Positions 17,936 through 27,382 of a stretch of DNA of 64,000 bases are shown here, piece after piece. Origin of the DNA: Bradyrhizobium canariense (GTDB taxonomy: Bacteria; Pseudomonadota; Alphaproteobacteria; Rhizobiales; Xanthobacteraceae); contig NZ_JAFCKJ010000016.1 in NCBI RefSeq assembly GCF_018130465.1, positions 124,001 through 188,000 of the forward strand, read 5' to 3'. Within the stretch, counting starts at the first letter, position 1. Every line of letters begins with the position of its first letter. Position numbers and translations under genes: made by a program. The notes beneath the pieces were generated by a model. That model did not search any database. It saw only the letters and a program-made list of their open reading frames with translations, and had not been told where the DNA came from.

Positions 17936-19111
17936 TCAACGTTCGATCTCGAATGTGAGCCCGGCGTTTCGAACCAGCCGCGAAATCAGCTTCTCGCCCA
18001 TGGCCGCGCCGGGGGTCCAGATGCCTGCAGCAACGTCGCTCGCGTCCTGAAGCAGGCAGATCGCGCATTCGGTGACTATTTTGGACGTCGATCCGTAACC
18101 GGGGTCCCTGTCACCTCTCACCGCTACCGAAATCTTGCCGTGGTCCTTGCTGCTCCCGATGAACAGAATGTCGTAACAACCGGCCTCGCGCTCGGCCTTC
18201 GATGGTCCTTCCCCCGGCTTCGGGCTGCCTTCGCCGCCGAATGATCTGTTTTCTTCCACAATCTTGGCGGCCGCAATCTCACCCTGCTTGTCCCGTCCCG
18301 CTACAATCATCTCGTCGTAGACGAAGTCGGTCCCGTAGGGGTGACCCATAAGCGCGTTGGATCGATGGACGTTGCGTGTGTTTATCGGCGACATGATGAA
18401 AGGTGCCACCCAGGCGCCAAGGTCCTCGTCGAACTCAATCTTCATACCGTGTGGCTGCTTTGGACCAGCAAAACCGGGAGTCAGAAGAAAGGGGTTCTTC
18501 AGCTGATCGAGCACCTGCGGATCGCTTGCGGCGGCAATGGTCGCCCGTGAACTGGCGGCAGTTCCGCCGGAAAACGTGCCCTTCATCAGCCGGACCCTGC
18601 CCTTTACGTGCGTAGCCGCCGTTCCTCCCCATGCCTTTCGCGCAGCGTTCTGCAGGAAGAACACGCCGAGTTCGAACGGGACGGAATCGAAGCCGCACGA
18701 GAAGATGATACGCGCTCCGCTGGATCGTGCGTCCTGCTCGTGAGCGTCGATCATGCTCCTCATCCACACGGCCTCCCCGCTCAAGTCGAGGTAGTCCGTT
18801 CCTGCGCGAGCACACGCCTCCACCAACTTCGATCCGAAAAGCTGGAACGGGCCGACCGTAGAGATAACGGTGCGTGTCGTCCGAGCCAGCCGTTGCAGGG
18901 AGGCATCGTCGCCAGAGTCAGCTTCGATCAGCAGTGTATCGTTGGGCGCTGAGATTTCGGCGCGGATAGCGGCGAGCTTCTCGAGATTGCGGCCCGCCAT
19001 CCCCCATTTTATCTTGTTTCCGTACTTCGCTGCGATGTATTCGGCCACGAGCCGCCCGGTGAAGCCGCTGGCGCCAAAGACAACCAGATCGCAGGCGCTA
19101 TCGCGTGCCAT
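17936..19111 (-). CDS. Saccharopine dehydrogenase-like / trans-acting enoyl reductase family protein
   Basis: A 391-residue NAD(P)-binding protein. The N-terminal Rossmann motif VVFGASGFTGRLVAEYIA is followed by TVISTVGPFQLFGSKLVEAC and DYLDLSGE, hallmarks of the saccharopine dehydrogenase/trans-acting enoyl reductase group (mycobacterial Rv2953-like). Such proteins reduce double bonds in lipid or polyketide chains in some bacteria. The ATG at 19111 follows GGAGGGAGAAC. It is the last gene of the leftward ten-gene run beginning at 28332 and may reduce an unsaturated CoA ester made there; that is inference. Confidence 0.85.
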   Translation of the reverse strand: MARDSACDLVVFGASGFTGRLVAEYIAAKYGNKIKWGMAGRNLEKLAAIRAEISAPNDTLLIEADSGDDASLQRLARTTRTVISTVGPFQLFGSKLVEACARAGTDYLDLSGEAVWMRSMIDAHEQDARSSGARIIFSCGFDSVPFELGVFFLQNAARKAWGGTAATHVKGRVRLMKGTFSGGTAASSRATIAAASDPQVLDQLKNPFLLTPGFAGPKQPHGMKIEFDEDLGAWVAPFIMSPINTRNVHRSNALMGHPYGTDFVYDEMIVAGRDKQGEIAAAKIVEENRSFGGEGSPKPGEGPSKAEREAGCYDILFIGSSKDHGKISVAVRGDRDPGYGSTSKIVTECAICLLQDASDVAAGIWTPGAAMGEKLISRLVRNAGLTFEIER

Positions 19112-19210
19112 GTTCTCCCTCCATCGATGCGGGAGGCCGGCCCACGTAACAATGCGCTACCCCGGAACTTATTTGACACGATCGCCGACTGTTCATCATC
19201 AGATCTCCTG

Positions 19211-21427
19211 CTAAGCCGCAGCCACCTTCATCGGTGGGAAGCGACCGTAAAACGTCTCGTTCTTCGCCGCCATCTCGATCAACAGCTTCGGCGGGGTGAA
19301 CCGCGAGCCGAAGCTTTTTTCGAGCTTCAGACAGAGATCAACGAAGTTCTTCGTGCCCATGAAGTCGATGTAGGACAGCGTACCGCCGGTGAAGGGCGCG
19401 AAGCCGAACCCGAGTATAGATCCGACGTCCGCCTCGCGCGGATCGGTGATCACCTGATCCTCCACAGTACGCGCCGCTTCTACCGCCTGCACGACGAGAA
19501 ATCGTTGCTTCAACTCCTCGACATCCAGCGTATCCGGATCGAGATGCTTCGGCTGCAGCATTGACAGGTCGGGCCACAGCTTCTTCTGGCCCTTACCATT
19601 CTCGGGATAATCGTAGAAGCCCTTGCCGTTCTTGCGGCCGAAGCGTCCACGCTTCTCAACCATCTCGACCAACAGCTTCTTGTGTTCTTGATTTACAGCT
19701 TGCGGACCCAGGTCGGCCTCGGCCGCCTTTAGGATCTTCAGCGCAAGATCGATGGCAGCCTCGTCGCTAAGCGCCAGCGGTCCGACCGGCATGCCGGCCA
19801 TCTTGCCGACATTCTCGATCATCACCGGCGGTATGCCTTCCAGAAGCATCTCGTACGCCTCGAAGAGATAAAGCATGACACAACGGTTGGCGTAGAAGCC
19901 GCGCGAATCGTTGACGACGATGGGTGTCTTTTTTATCTGGCGTACGTAGTCGAAAGCGGTGGCCAGAGCTGTCTCGCCCGTGTTCTTCCCGACGATGATC
20001 TCCACCAGCATCATCTTTTCGACAGGCGAGAAGAAGTGAATTCCGATGAAATTCGAGTGATCTTTCCATTCTTCTGCCAAGGAAGTTATGGGCAGCGTCG
20101 ACGTATTCGAGGCGAATATTGCACCATCACGAACGAACGGCTTCGCCTTGGCATAGGTCTGCGCCTTGACCGCTCGGTCCTCAAACACCGCTTCGATGAC
20201 GAGGTCGCAATCTCCAATCATGGCGTAATCGGCTGTGGCGGTGATGCGCGACAGGATGCTTTCGCCATCGGAAGCCATCATCCGGTTCTTGGAAACTGCC
20301 GCATCGATGGCCGCCTTGGTGTAAGCCTTGCCTTTATCGGCGCTCTCCTGATCGAGATCGATCAACACTACGTCGATGCCGGCTTGGGCCGAGACGAAGC
20401 CGACGCTCGCCCCCATGAAGCCAGCGCCGATGACGGCCAGCTTCTTGACCTTCGTGGGCGGTACCGTTTTCGGACGACGTGCGCCCTTGTTCAAATCCTG
20501 GATCGATAAGAAGAGTGACCGGATCATCGCGGCCGCCTCCTTTGAGCGCAGGATCTTTGCGAAGTAGCGCGACTCGACGCGCAGCGCTGCGTCTATCGGG
20601 AGCTGGAGGCCCTCATAAACGCATTGTACGATCGCGCGCGCGGCCGGATAGTTGTCGTAGGTATCTCGCCGCAAGAACGCGTTTGTCGGCGGGAAGAACT
20701 GCGTGCCCGCTTTCGAATATACGGGGCCGCCGGGCAGCTTGAAGCCCTTCTCATCCCACGGCGCAACGGGCTTGCCGCCTGCCTTAATCCAATCCTTCGC
20801 GCTATTGATCAGATCCGCCGGCGGCACCACTGCGGCGACGATGCCCCAAGCCACCGCCTGCTTCAGATCGATCGCATCGCCCTTCAGCAACATCCGCATC
20901 GCATCCTTCGGCTGAAGCATGCGCGAAAGACGTTGCGTACCGCCACCGCCGGGGAAGACCCCCACCTTTACCTCAGGCAAGCCAAGACGTGTTTTCGGAT
21001 TGTCGGATGCGACCCGGTGATGACACGCCAACGTGATTTCGAATGCACCTCCGAGCGCGAGCCCGTTGATCGCGGCGACCCAGGGCTTCCCGCTGATTTC
21101 GATTTCGCGGAGCGTCTGCGACAGCTTGCGGACCTCGTCGAAGACGTGCTTGTTGGCAACTTCCTCGCCCTTGCTCATCAGCAACTCGCTGTGCGCGCGA
21201 TTGATGCGCTCGAGCATGGTGAGATCAGCCCCGCCGGAGAATGCGTCCTTACCGGAGGTGATGACGACCCCCTTCACCGCGGAATCCTTCGCTGTCGCCT
21301 CCACGATCGCGGCGAGTTCGGTACCCGTAGTCTCGTCCAGCACGTTCATAGACCTTCCGGGAATGTCCCACGTCACCAGGACGATCCCGTCGATGTCGGT
21401 TTCAACTTTAAAGTTTTTATAGGCCAT
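19211..21427 (-). CDS. Bifunctional enoyl-CoA hydratase / 3-hydroxyacyl-CoA dehydrogenase
   Basis: FadB/FadJ-type multifunctional beta-oxidation enzyme of 738 residues. The N-terminal crotonase domain (1 to about 190) has both catalytic acids, in ALGGAFEITLACH and LPEVKVGVFPGGGG. The central dehydrogenase part starts with the NAD motif VIGAGFMGASVGFVSAQAG near residue 336 and has the His of GIHFFSPVEKMMLVEII. The C-terminal helical domain is complete. It hydrates a 2-enoyl-CoA and oxidises the 3-hydroxyacyl-CoA to 3-ketoacyl-CoA, the substrate of the thiolase encoded just upstream. Confidence 0.93.
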   Translation of the reverse strand: MAYKNFKVETDIDGIVLVTWDIPGRSMNVLDETTGTELAAIVEATAKDSAVKGVVITSGKDAFSGGADLTMLERINRAHSELLMSKGEEVANKHVFDEVRKLSQTLREIEISGKPWVAAINGLALGGAFEITLACHHRVASDNPKTRLGLPEVKVGVFPGGGGTQRLSRMLQPKDAMRMLLKGDAIDLKQAVAWGIVAAVVPPADLINSAKDWIKAGGKPVAPWDEKGFKLPGGPVYSKAGTQFFPPTNAFLRRDTYDNYPAARAIVQCVYEGLQLPIDAALRVESRYFAKILRSKEAAAMIRSLFLSIQDLNKGARRPKTVPPTKVKKLAVIGAGFMGASVGFVSAQAGIDVVLIDLDQESADKGKAYTKAAIDAAVSKNRMMASDGESILSRITATADYAMIGDCDLVIEAVFEDRAVKAQTYAKAKPFVRDGAIFASNTSTLPITSLAEEWKDHSNFIGIHFFSPVEKMMLVEIIVGKNTGETALATAFDYVRQIKKTPIVVNDSRGFYANRCVMLYLFEAYEMLLEGIPPVMIENVGKMAGMPVGPLALSDEAAIDLALKILKAAEADLGPQAVNQEHKKLLVEMVEKRGRFGRKNGKGFYDYPENGKGQKKLWPDLSMLQPKHLDPDTLDVEELKQRFLVVQAVEAARTVEDQVITDPREADVGSILGFGFAPFTGGTLSYIDFMGTKNFVDLCLKLEKSFGSRFTPPKLLIEMAAKNETFYGRFPPMKVAAA

Positions 21428-21513
21428 GGTGTCTCCAACGCTCCGCCGTGCCCCTAAGGGGTCGGCAACCCTGGTTCGTCTGCTTCATCCCGCCAGCAAC
21501 GCGAACGTGAAGC

Positions 21514-22722
21514 TCAAACCCGCTCGATGATGGTCGCAGTGCCCATGCCGCCACCGATGCACAGCGTGACGAGAGCGGTCGATTTGGCGGTGCGTTCGAG
21601 TTCGTCGAGCACCGTGCCGAGAATCATCGCGCCCGTGGCGCCGAGTGGGTGGCCCATCGCGATAGCGCCACCATTGACGTTGATCTTGGCTTCATCGAGT
21701 TCGAACGCCTGAATGTAGCGCAACACCACCGAAGCGAACGCCTCGTTCAGCTCGAAAAGATCGATGTCTTCCAAATTCATGCCGGACCGATCAAGCACCT
21801 TCTTCGTCACGTCGACAGGACCAGTGAGCATCATTGCGGGCTCCGAGCCGATATTAGCGAAAGCCCGGATCTTCGCTCGCGGCTTGAGACCGCGCTTCTT
21901 TCCGGCTTCCGCACTGCCCAGCAGAACGGCGCCCGCGCCGTCTACGATGCCAGATGAGTTCCCCGCATGATGCACGTAGTTCAAAGCCTCGATTTCAGGA
22001 TGCGATTGCACCGCGACCCCATCGAACCCGCCCATCGCACTCATGGCGGCAAATGACGGTTGCAACTGTGCGAGCGACTGCATCGTTGTCCCGGGGCGGA
22101 TGTGTTCATCCTTGTCGAGAATGGTGATTCCGTTGACGTCTTTCACTGGGATCACGGACTTGTCGAAGCGGCCTTCGTCCCAAGCCCTTGCGGCGCGCTG
22201 CTGGCTCTGAACCGCGTAGGCGTCGACTTTGTCGCGGGAGAAGCCGTACTTCGTAGCGATCAGATCCGCCGCCACACCCTGCGGCATGAAGTACAATGGC
22301 AGCGCAACAGAGGGATCCATCGGCCAGGGCGTACCCGACGATAGGATGCCGACTCGGCTCATGGATTCCGCTCCGCCACCGATGGTGAGCTCGTGCTGGC
22401 CGGAGATCACCTGCGCCGCGGCGAAGTTAACAGCATCGAGGCCCGACGCGCAAAAGCGATTGATCTGAATTCCTGGGACCGAGGTGTCGAAACCCGAGTT
22501 CAGGGCCGCGAAGCGCGCGATGTCGCCACCGGCCTCGCCGACCGGGTCGACAACACCGAGGACCACGTCGTCAATGCTGTCAGGGGCCAGATCATTGCGT
22601 TCCCTGAGGACCTTCAGGGGCGCCGTTGCCAGCGCCAGCGCCGTGACCTCATGCAGGGCGCCGTCGGACTTGCCTTTGCCGCGCGGCGTGCGGACGTGAT
22701 CGTAGATAAATGCCTCCGGCAT
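21514..22722 (-). CDS. Acetyl-CoA C-acyltransferase (thiolase)
   Basis: Degradative-type thiolase of 402 residues that cleaves 3-ketoacyl-CoA with CoA. All three active-site blocks are intact: the nucleophilic Cys in [12 protein letters not shown], the His in [15 protein letters not shown] and the Cys in [11 protein letters not shown]. Length fits the FadA/PaaJ group. It lies 86 bases upstream of the FadB/FadJ-type gene, so the pair forms a usual beta-oxidation couple. In this context the substrate is probably the ring-cleaved or shortened product of the Paa-like oxygenase pathway. Confidence 0.93.
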   Translation of the reverse strand: MPEAFIYDHVRTPRGKGKSDGALHEVTALALATAPLKVLRERNDLAPDSIDDVVLGVVDPVGEAGGDIARFAALNSGFDTSVPGIQINRFCASGLDAVNFAAAQVISGQHELTIGGGAESMSRVGILSSGTPWPMDPSVALPLYFMPQGVAADLIATKYGFSRDKVDAYAVQSQQRAARAWDEGRFDKSVIPVKDVNGITILDKDEHIRPGTTMQSLAQLQPSFAAMSAMGGFDGVAVQSHPEIEALNYVHHAGNSSGIVDGAGAVLLGSAEAGKKRGLKPRAKIRAFANIGSEPAMMLTGPVDVTKKVLDRSGMNLEDIDLFELNEAFASVVLRYIQAFELDEAKINVNGGAIAMGHPLGATGAMILGTVLDELERTAKSTALVTLCIGGGMGTATIIERV

Positions 22723-22885
22723 TGGTTTTCTCCTTTTCTATGCCCTCCCCTCTTGAGGAAGGTAGAGTTTCGTCGTTCTCGCCGATCGTCTCGCGGTTTG
22801 ATGTCCTCTACGAGAACGATCTGCTTCCCGCCACGGTTAAGGCGTCCGCATGACTTATGAGTCGAGGATCATTCAACGCGATCGT

Positions 22886-24109
22886 TCAATCCTTGGCCGA
22901 GACATCTTCGGACTCGTCCTGGATGATTTCACCGAATAGAATCCACCGCTCACCGTTGAATCGGGCAAGCTGCAGCTGCTGAATTGGAAAGTAATCGGTC
23001 TTTGAAGTCTTGAGCTTTATTCCCGGTAGAAGCATTGGCAGTTCGACATTGAGCGCCGAGGCTTTTGCCATAATATTGGCCCTCGAGACGTCATTTCCGC
23101 ATGCCTCCAAAACGGCTCGGAAGGATTGACCAACGCTGTAGCCAACAACGTTGAAGAAATTGTCGGGGTCGCCATTGGCGTAGTACTTCTTCATCCAAGC
23201 CCGATACTCGCCCATAGCCGGATCGTTGGACCACTGCGGATCGGACGGCTCCTTCAGATAAAGCGCAGAGACGACGTCTTTCGACGCGTCGATGCCGGCT
23301 GGCTTGAGGACAGTATTTATGCTCGATGAAGGTGAGGTCAGAAGCTGAAGAGGCTTCCAGCCGATAGCATGGGCCGTCTTGATGGCCTGAGCGGCAAACT
23401 TGACGGTCGCGGCATTGTAGAAGACGTCGGCTCCGGCCGACTTCATCGAAACCACCTGGGAATCGACCGTCGGATCGGTAACCTCGTACTTTTGGGCCGA
23501 CACGATCATCTCACCGGCCCGGGCACCAAGAGAGGACTTTAGAGTTTCGAGAGCGTCGCGCCCAAAATCATCGTTCTGATAAAGCACCCCGATCTTTGCG
23601 TTCGGCTTCGTGTCCAGGATGTATTTGCCGAAGATCTTGGCCTCGAGTACGTTGGTGGGAATCCATCCCATGGTCCAAGGATATTTTCCTGGATTACTGA
23701 ACTTCCCGCTCGCAGCGACCGAGAACAGTTGCGGGACCTTTTTCGCGTTTAGATACTTTTGAACGGCAGCGTTCGTTGGAGTTCCAAGAAGCCCCAACAC
23801 AAGCTCGACTTCGTCGGATTCCACCAAACGGCGAACCTGCTCGACGGTCTTGGGCGGACTGTATGAGTCATCATAGGAAAGGAATTTGATCGTGCGACCG
23901 CCAACTCCGCCGTTCGCATTGAGCATGTCGAAATAGGCAGCGAGAGACTTTCCGACCATGGCGTAGCCTGACGCTGGGCCGCTGTATGGGGCGGTATTGC
24001 CAACTACGATTTCGCCGCTCAAACTGGGCGTTGCAATAGCCAAACAAGATGCTGAAACAGCTGCCACGATTGCAGTGCGGTGGGTTCGCAGCGGGCGCCA
24101 AATACTCAT
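22886..24109 (-). CDS. ABC transporter substrate-binding protein, branched-chain amino acid (LivK) type
   Basis: Periplasmic type-I binding protein of 407 residues. A signal peptide (about 1-31) precedes IVVGNTAPYSGPASGYA, the usual start of the LivK/HAAT fold; the second lobe includes AKIGVLYQNDDFGRDALETL. Proteins of this type in catabolic clusters often bind aromatic acids rather than amino acids. No permease or ATPase genes (LivHMGF) are in this window, so the receptor must use a distant transporter or have a sensing role. The position between CoA ligase and thiolase suggests that its ligand is the pathway substrate. Confidence 0.9.
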   Translation of the reverse strand: MSIWRPLRTHRTAIVAAVSASCLAIATPSLSGEIVVGNTAPYSGPASGYAMVGKSLAAYFDMLNANGGVGGRTIKFLSYDDSYSPPKTVEQVRRLVESDEVELVLGLLGTPTNAAVQKYLNAKKVPQLFSVAASGKFSNPGKYPWTMGWIPTNVLEAKIFGKYILDTKPNAKIGVLYQNDDFGRDALETLKSSLGARAGEMIVSAQKYEVTDPTVDSQVVSMKSAGADVFYNAATVKFAAQAIKTAHAIGWKPLQLLTSPSSSINTVLKPAGIDASKDVVSALYLKEPSDPQWSNDPAMGEYRAWMKKYYANGDPDNFFNVVGYSVGQSFRAVLEACGNDVSRANIMAKASALNVELPMLLPGIKLKTSKTDYFPIQQLQLARFNGERWILFGEIIQDESEDVSAKD

Positions 24110-24198
24110 TCTGAAACTCCCTTCGAGCAGCAGTCAAGATGCCGCGCGCCGATCGCTCGGCCGCAAGTAAGTATTTCACTTGTGCGAACAGCGAGAGG

Positions 24199-25785
24199 CT
24201 AGGCCTCTTGCCGTTGTTGTCCTCGGATCAGTTCGAGTTTCTCTCGTACGAGTGCGCGAAGCGCGTCCTTTTGAACCTTGCCGAAGGAGTTTCGCGGCAG
24301 CTGATCGAGAACAACAATTTCACGGGGCCGCTTGTAGCTTGCGAGCGCTCCGCAACCTTTTATGATGGCGTCCAAATCAACGACGCCATTAGAGTTGCCG
24401 ACGATGGCGGCGACAACGATTTCGCCCCATTTCTCATCAGGCATTCCTAAGACTGCAACTTCTCGGATCGCGGGATTCTCAATCAGCGCCTGTTCGACCT
24501 CGGCGCAATAGATGTTCTCGCCGCCAGAAATGATCATATCTTTCTTGCGGTCCTTTATCGCGAGATATCCGTCGGCGTCGATAAGCCCGATATCGCCGCT
24601 TCGGTACCAGGCAGTTCCGTTCAGATTGACGATCGCTTCGCGGCTCGCTTGTTCGTTATTCAAATAGCGAGAGAACGCCGTCGGTCCGCTGATCAGAATT
24701 TCGCCTGCTTCACCGACCGGAAGCACGCCACGTGCTTCGTCATGGATGATCACCTGCGTCTGCGGCGCGGGCAGCCCGACGGTACCGGGCTTTTTGGCCA
24801 GCATCGCTGGCGGGCACGACGAGACAAGCAACATCTCCGTAATGCCATAGGCATTTATGACACCATTTGGCAGGTCGAACCGTTGCTGGATGCGTTCTGA
24901 AAGAACCGGCGGCAGAGGTGCCGAAGCGGAAACCCAGTGCGTGAGGTGCGGTAACGGCTTTCTTCCGACGAATGGCTCTTGGATAAGCTGCCAAGCCAGA
25001 GTGGGAACGATGAACGCGCAATTGATCCTGTACTCTTCCAGGTGCGCCAACGTTTGGGCCGCGTTGAGCTTCTTGAAGAGAAAATTCGTTCCGCCGCGCA
25101 TGATAACAGGCAGCGCAAAATTTTCGACCGCTGCGCGATGAAAGAGAGGAGCAGCCCCCAACGCTCTGATTCCGTCGGGGAAGCCGAATACAATATTGCA
25201 GAGCATCGCAGAGGCAACCGCCGATCGATGCTTAACTACCGCGCCTTTTGGCCGGCCCGTTGTGCCAGAGGTGAACCAAATGCCGCTATCGGCATCGGCG
25301 CTGACCGCTGGAAGGTTCACGATGTCGTCGGCCTGGGGTCGCATCGTGTCGGCGAAGGCAAGCTGACCAGGCACGGCCTCTCCCCCGACCACGATTTGTA
25401 GAATGGGGAGATCGGAGATTGAAATCGCTTTGGAGGCCAGTTCGGCGAGATCTTTGTCGACGATGATCGCTTTGCAGTCCGCCTCCGCAAACTGATACGC
25501 TAGCTCCTCGGGGGTCAGGCGAAAGTTCAGAGAAACAGTCAGAGCACCGATCCGCACGATCGCGAAGTAGGAGATAAGGAGCTCTCGCTGATTCCAGAGA
25601 AGATAGGCAACTCTGTCCCCCTCTCCGATTCCGAGTCTGCACAGTGCACGAGAAAAGCGATCTACGTCCGCGTCGAGCTCGAGGTAGCTCAGTGAGCCCG
25701 CTTCATCTACGATCGCCTTCCTTTGCGGCATCGCACGCGACGTAGCCCGCAGGATATCTGAAACGGAAATAGCGCGATCCAGCAC
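24199..25785 (-). CDS. Acyl-CoA synthetase (AMP-forming, class I adenylate-forming enzyme)
   Basis: ATP-dependent acid:CoA ligase of 528 residues. The P-loop FTSGTTGRPKGAVVKH is near residue 185, followed by AYGITEM, YRSGDIGLIDADGYLAIKDR, and the C-terminal catalytic Lys in LPRNSFGKVQKDAL. All core motifs are intact. The GTG at 25785 is chosen since GGGGAGG stands six bases before it; an in-frame ATG at 25845 adds an unlike head. It follows the split paaD zinc-ribbon gene by 56 bases. It probably makes the CoA ester that the Paa-like oxygenase then attacks, as PaaK does for phenylacetate, but it is not a PaaK orthologue. Confidence 0.92.
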   Translation of the reverse strand: MLDRAISVSDILRATSRAMPQRKAIVDEAGSLSYLELDADVDRFSRALCRLGIGEGDRVAYLLWNQRELLISYFAIVRIGALTVSLNFRLTPEELAYQFAEADCKAIIVDKDLAELASKAISISDLPILQIVVGGEAVPGQLAFADTMRPQADDIVNLPAVSADADSGIWFTSGTTGRPKGAVVKHRSAVASAMLCNIVFGFPDGIRALGAAPLFHRAAVENFALPVIMRGGTNFLFKKLNAAQTLAHLEEYRINCAFIVPTLAWQLIQEPFVGRKPLPHLTHWVSASAPLPPVLSERIQQRFDLPNGVINAYGITEMLLVSSCPPAMLAKKPGTVGLPAPQTQVIIHDEARGVLPVGEAGEILISGPTAFSRYLNNEQASREAIVNLNGTAWYRSGDIGLIDADGYLAIKDRKKDMIISGGENIYCAEVEQALIENPAIREVAVLGMPDEKWGEIVVAAIVGNSNGVVDLDAIIKGCGALASYKRPREIVVLDQLPRNSFGKVQKDALRALVREKLELIRGQQRQEA

Positions 25786-25841
25786 GATAACCTCCCCTAT
25801 ATTTCGGTTATTGCAGCTTATGCTGTTCTTAATTTGTTGGT

Positions 25842-26033
25842 TCAACGCGGTGGCAGCTCAGGCTGCCACTTCACCCAGTGAAAGAACGACTTGCATTGCC
25901 CGCATCGGAAAAGTACCTCCGAAACGCTGCCGCCAAACGGCGAGTCGACCTTCACGTTGCGGCTGTCACAATGCGGGCAAGTGACGTTGGAGGCATCAAG
26001 CGGCAGCTCGAAACTTGGCTCGGTCGGCTTCAC
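25842..26033 (-). CDS. Stand-alone zinc ribbon equivalent to the PaaD C-terminus
   Basis: A 63-residue protein with two C-x-x-C pairs, TCPHC and FRCGQC, 25 residues apart, and the segment SPFGGSVSEVLFRC. This lines up with the C-terminal zinc-binding tail of PaaD (RCPRC, EFGSTACKALYRC, CREPF), here encoded alone. The start is a GTG at 26033 overlapping the TGA of the paaC-like gene (GTGA). PaaD is thought to aid Fe/Fe-S maturation of phenylacetyl-CoA epoxidase. With the DUF59 half encoded at 27068-27382, the two genes appear to make up a split PaaD. Confidence 0.8.
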   Translation of the reverse strand: MKPTEPSFELPLDASNVTCPHCDSRNVKVDSPFGGSVSEVLFRCGQCKSFFHWVKWQPELPPR

Positions 26034-26803
26034 GGAAGCGCCAGTTCGCGGTTCTTGAAGCGGATTTGCTCGAATAGCTTCTCCGGAATTCCCGGACTGC
26101 CGCCGCGACGAATGGCTCGCTTCCATGACTTTGCGGAACTGACGATCACGTCTGAAGCGTCGAAGGTCTCGCTGACCGCCGCGAGGAAGCGCTTGCGGAG
26201 CTCCGATTCCGACGTATCACGGCAACCACTCGAAAAGAGTATGTCGGACTGTTCAAAATCACCCCACCAATCCAAGGCCTCGACCAAGCGCCGACGGGCA
26301 TCTTCATCGACCGTCGACTCGGGACTCTTGCGGAGCGCCTTGATCCAGCCGATGGAATAACTGAGATGGAATCGCGATTCCTTCAGTATCTTGTCGGCCA
26401 GGCGAGCCAACGTCCTGTCCGCCGCGTTTGTCCTGTAGGCGCTCAATTGAGTTGAGATGGCTTGTTCAGCCATGAATAACGTCGCGATGAAGTCGGACCA
26501 CGACTGCGGCGGCCGGTCGAGCAGCTTGGGCGAACGAATATCCTTTGCACCACGCGTCCACTCGGCCTCTTCGCGAGTAACACCAAAGCGAGCGAGATGT
26601 TGATAGATCGCGCGGGCATGCCCGTATTGGCCCTGCATCATTGCGCAAATGGATGTAAAGTCGGAGATCGAGCGGCCGTTCTGCAGCACCAACATGTACC
26701 AGCCTGCCAGGACGACCTTGGCGTCTGCGATGCAGTACAGCTCGTCCCTCAGGAATTGGTCGGCTTCAGAGAGAGAACCGGTCGGAATGGTAATGGTCAT
26801 CAT
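26030..26803 (-). CDS. PaaC-like oxygenase structural subunit
   Basis: A 257-residue member of the phenylacetate catabolic PaaA/PaaC ferritin-like family. Helical pairs with MQGQYGHARAIYQHLARFGV and KILKESRFHLSYSIGW match the PaaC core. PaaC supports PaaA in the epoxidase but does not bind the di-iron centre; here too the first acidic ligand is Gln (GQYGH). The ATG at 26803 overlaps the upstream stop codon (TAATG), giving tight coupling. It is divergent from true PaaC, so the substrate need not be phenylacetyl-CoA. Confidence 0.82.
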   Translation of the reverse strand: MMTITIPTGSLSEADQFLRDELYCIADAKVVLAGWYMLVLQNGRSISDFTSICAMMQGQYGHARAIYQHLARFGVTREEAEWTRGAKDIRSPKLLDRPPQSWSDFIATLFMAEQAISTQLSAYRTNAADRTLARLADKILKESRFHLSYSIGWIKALRKSPESTVDEDARRRLVEALDWWGDFEQSDILFSSGCRDTSESELRKRFLAAVSETFDASDVIVSSAKSWKRAIRRGGSPGIPEKLFEQIRFKNRELALP

Positions 26804-27057
26804 TACACCACCTTGACCTTTGCATTGCTTCCGCGTTCGGTAATCGTAACGATGGCCGAGAGCGGAACGATGCACATTTCCTTCCAGGTATCGTGATCGT
26901 AAACGAACCAGGCGCGGGCTTCCGCGAGTTCTGCATTGGGGGCGTCGATCGAACCGATGTGAGTGAGCGGTTCTTCCGAGTTGCGGCGTGCAAATACTTC
27001 GTATAAGTCGAGCTTGTCTCCGCCGAGCTCCACTTGTCTATCGATAACCTTCTTCAT
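26803..27057 (-). CDS. PaaB-like oxygenase subunit
   Basis: An 84-residue protein with the PaaB fold signature LYEVFARRNSEEPLTHIGS followed by APNAELAEARAWFVY. PaaB is a small bridging subunit of phenylacetyl-CoA 1,2-epoxidase, linking PaaAC units. The start at 27057 follows AGAGGTGCGAC; an upstream in-frame reading from 27189 adds sequence that belongs to the antisense of the paaD-like gene. It sits between the DUF59 and PaaC-like genes, which differs from the usual paaABCDE order. Confidence 0.83.
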   Translation of the reverse strand: MKKVIDRQVELGGDKLDLYEVFARRNSEEPLTHIGSIDAPNAELAEARAWFVYDHDTWKEMCIVPLSAIVTITERGSNAKVKVV

Positions 27058-27067
27058 TGTCGCACCT

Positions 27068-27382
27068 CTAGACTTGTATTCCGAAGCGGCGCATGAGCTG
27101 GCGTGCACCCGGGTCGATAGCTTCTGTCGTCCATTCATGATGCCATCCTTCAAGGATGTTGACCTTGCGGACCCCTTCCAGCCTACCAACTGCGTCGTTG
27201 ATCGATTGCTTCAACATCGACACCCCTGGGCAAGCCAGGCACGGAATTGCAAGCTCGACATCAACTACACCGGTTTCTGAGATTTCAATGCCGCGCAACA
27301 TCCCCATGCTTTCGATGCTTGTGGGAATATGCGGGTCGTTCACTGCGAGGAGCGCCTCGCGGACTTCCTCCTCGGTTACCAT
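27068..27382 (-). CDS. PaaD N-terminal half (DUF59/MIP18-family maturation factor)
   Basis: A 104-residue DUF59 protein. Residues 1-75 hold the fold, with PCLACPGVSMLKQSI in the position of the Cys-bearing loop. The ending EWTTEAIDPGARQLMRRFGI closely tracks the matching part of E. coli PaaD (AWTTDWMTPDARERLREYGI). It stops where PaaD would continue into its zinc-ribbon tail; that tail is a separate gene at 25842. The ATG at 27382 overlaps the end of the paaA-like gene by seven bases. It probably assists metal-centre assembly in the oxygenase. Confidence 0.85.
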   Translation of the reverse strand: MVTEEEVREALLAVNDPHIPTSIESMGMLRGIEISETGVVDVELAIPCLACPGVSMLKQSINDAVGRLEGVRKVNILEGWHHEWTTEAIDPGARQLMRRFGIQV

